Source: an uncultured Alphaproteobacteria bacterium (lineage in GTDB: Bacteria > Pseudomonadota > Alphaproteobacteria > UBA7985 > CAJQQZ01). From it: a stretch of DNA of 6,362 nucleotides. Below, one piece after another: positions 5,648 through 6,362 of the stretch (position 1 is its first letter; each line of letters opens with the position of its first letter). The DNA lies in assembly GCA_905480445.1 (NCBI GenBank), contig CAJQQJ010000128.1, positions 1-6,362 of the forward strand, given 5' to 3'. The translations under genes were made by a program, and so were the position numbers. The notes beneath the pieces were generated by a model. That model made no database searches. It saw only the letters and a program-made list of their open reading frames with translations, and was not told the origin of the DNA.

Positions 5648-6362
5648 TCAGCTCCCTTTCCGTTCTGTGCCAGCAATAGCGGGCTGGGAAAGATCACCTG
5701 CCAAAACTTCGGCGACGTGGCGAACCTCTATGTTCTTGCCTTCGCGGCTGATCTTTCCAGCCATGTTCATGAGACAGCCCATATCACCGGCAAGCAGCAT
5801 GTCTGCGCCAGAGTTGCTGATTTCCTGTGTTTTGCAGGAAACCATCTCGTTGGAAATGTCAGAATACTTAACGCAGAAGGTTCCACCGAAGCCGCAACAG
5901 ACCTCTGAGTCATTCATCTCTTTGATTTCTAACCCTTTAACGGTCTTGAGCAGTTTTCGGGGTTGTTGCTTTATCTTCAACTCTCGAAGGCCGGAACAAG
6001 AATCATGGTAGGTTACTGAGCCATCAAACTTGGCTTCAACACCTTCGACTTTCTTTACGTCAGTTAGGAAAGAGACCAATTCGAAGGTTTTCAAGGCTAG
6101 TGCGCGGGCTCGTCCGCCCCAGTCTTCATCATCCTTCAGCAGCTCTGGGTAATGATGAGAAATCATCGCGGCACAGGAACCAGATGGAGCAACAACGTAA
6201 TCAAAGCCCTCGAACGCCCCAATGACTTGTCGGGCGATCTCTGTTGTCGTTTTCTTTGCACCTGAATTGTAGGCTGGTTGTCCACAACAGGTTTGCGCTT
6301 CCGGCACTGTGACGTCACAACCAGCATCTTCCAAAAGCTTAACCGCCGCAAAGCCAACGGAA
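5648..6362 (-). CDS. lutA: LutA/YkgE family CCG-domain protein, 5' end outside the window
   Basis: This is the C-terminal 237 residues of a (Fe-S)-binding protein of the lactate utilization complex. The frame is open to the window edge, where it reads SVGFAAVKLLEDAGCDV, so the true start lies beyond position 6362. Family length is about 240-250 aa, so only the first 10 or so residues should be missing. Two cysteine-rich (CCG) domains are visible: CCGQPAYNSG near the start with GSC further on, and YHDSCSGLRELKI followed by CCGFGGTFCVKYSDIS. Such CCG domains bind iron-sulfur clusters in heterodisulfide reductase-like and GlpC/LutA proteins. It is the first lut gene in the window and lies 2 nt ahead of lutB. 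The operon promoter is not in view. Confidence 0.94.
   Translation of the reverse strand, partial: SVGFAAVKLLEDAGCDVTVPEAQTCCGQPAYNSGAKKTTTEIARQVIGAFEGFDYVVAPSGSCAAMISHHYPELLKDDEDWGGRARALALKTFELVSFLTDVKKVEGVEAKFDGSVTYHDSCSGLRELKIKQQPRKLLKTVKGLEIKEMNDSEVCCGFGGTFCVKYSDISNEMVSCKTQEISNSGADMLLAGDMGCLMNMAGKISREGKNIEVRHVAEVLAGDLSQPAIAGTERKGS

Noticed and set aside
5634..6011. 125-codon + strand ORF antisense to lutA
   Set aside because: It lies fully opposite a strongly conserved gene, has no recognisable domain and no separate ribosome site evidence.
6163..6357. TTG-started frame at the right edge (and a TTG start for lutA at 6334)
   Set aside because: The first is a shadow frame of lutA. The TTG at 6334 is an internal leucine codon: the lutA frame runs on open to the window edge with family-typical sequence.

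Overview
The window reads as core-metabolism chromosome from a Gram-negative bacterium, most likely a marine-type alphaproteobacterium. This rests on the sulfate adenylyltransferase-APS kinase fusion (ATP-sulfurylase domain first), the CysQ partner, the YkgEFG/LutABC genes and the moderate GC of about 50%. The lineage is inferred from protein style and was not tested by a search. I see no mobile elements, CRISPR arrays, tRNA or rRNA genes.

Layout. Positions 1-221 are an intergenic leader with a candidate 24-codon upstream ORF, a 9-nt direct repeat, a weak promoter-like pair and a compact hairpin just before the first ribosome binding site. On the + strand, 222-2680 hold two translationally coupled genes: bifunctional sulfate adenylyltransferase/APS kinase (568 aa) and CysQ-type 3'(2'),5'-bisphosphate nucleotidase (251 aa). 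The first makes APS and then PAPS. The second most likely removes the 3'-phosphoadenosine 5'-phosphate (PAP) left when PAPS is used.

On the - strand, from the right edge leftward, lie lutA (5' end outside the window), lutB, lutC, a DUF1330 gene and a histidine-phosphatase gene. The first three are the iron-sulfur/LUD system for oxidising L-lactate to pyruvate. Gaps between all five are -1 to +4 nt, so they should be one transcript with translational coupling. The DUF1330 and phosphatase genes share one reading frame and are separated only by a TAG codon.

The two operons converge with one base between the cysQ and phosphatase stop codons, so any transcription end signal must lie inside coding sequence. 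A bulged inverted repeat 20 nt past the cysQ stop is the only candidate seen. No unmistakably new system is present. The most worthwhile leads are the sat leader, the overlapping convergent ends, the in-frame amber junction and the two extra genes attached to lutABC.
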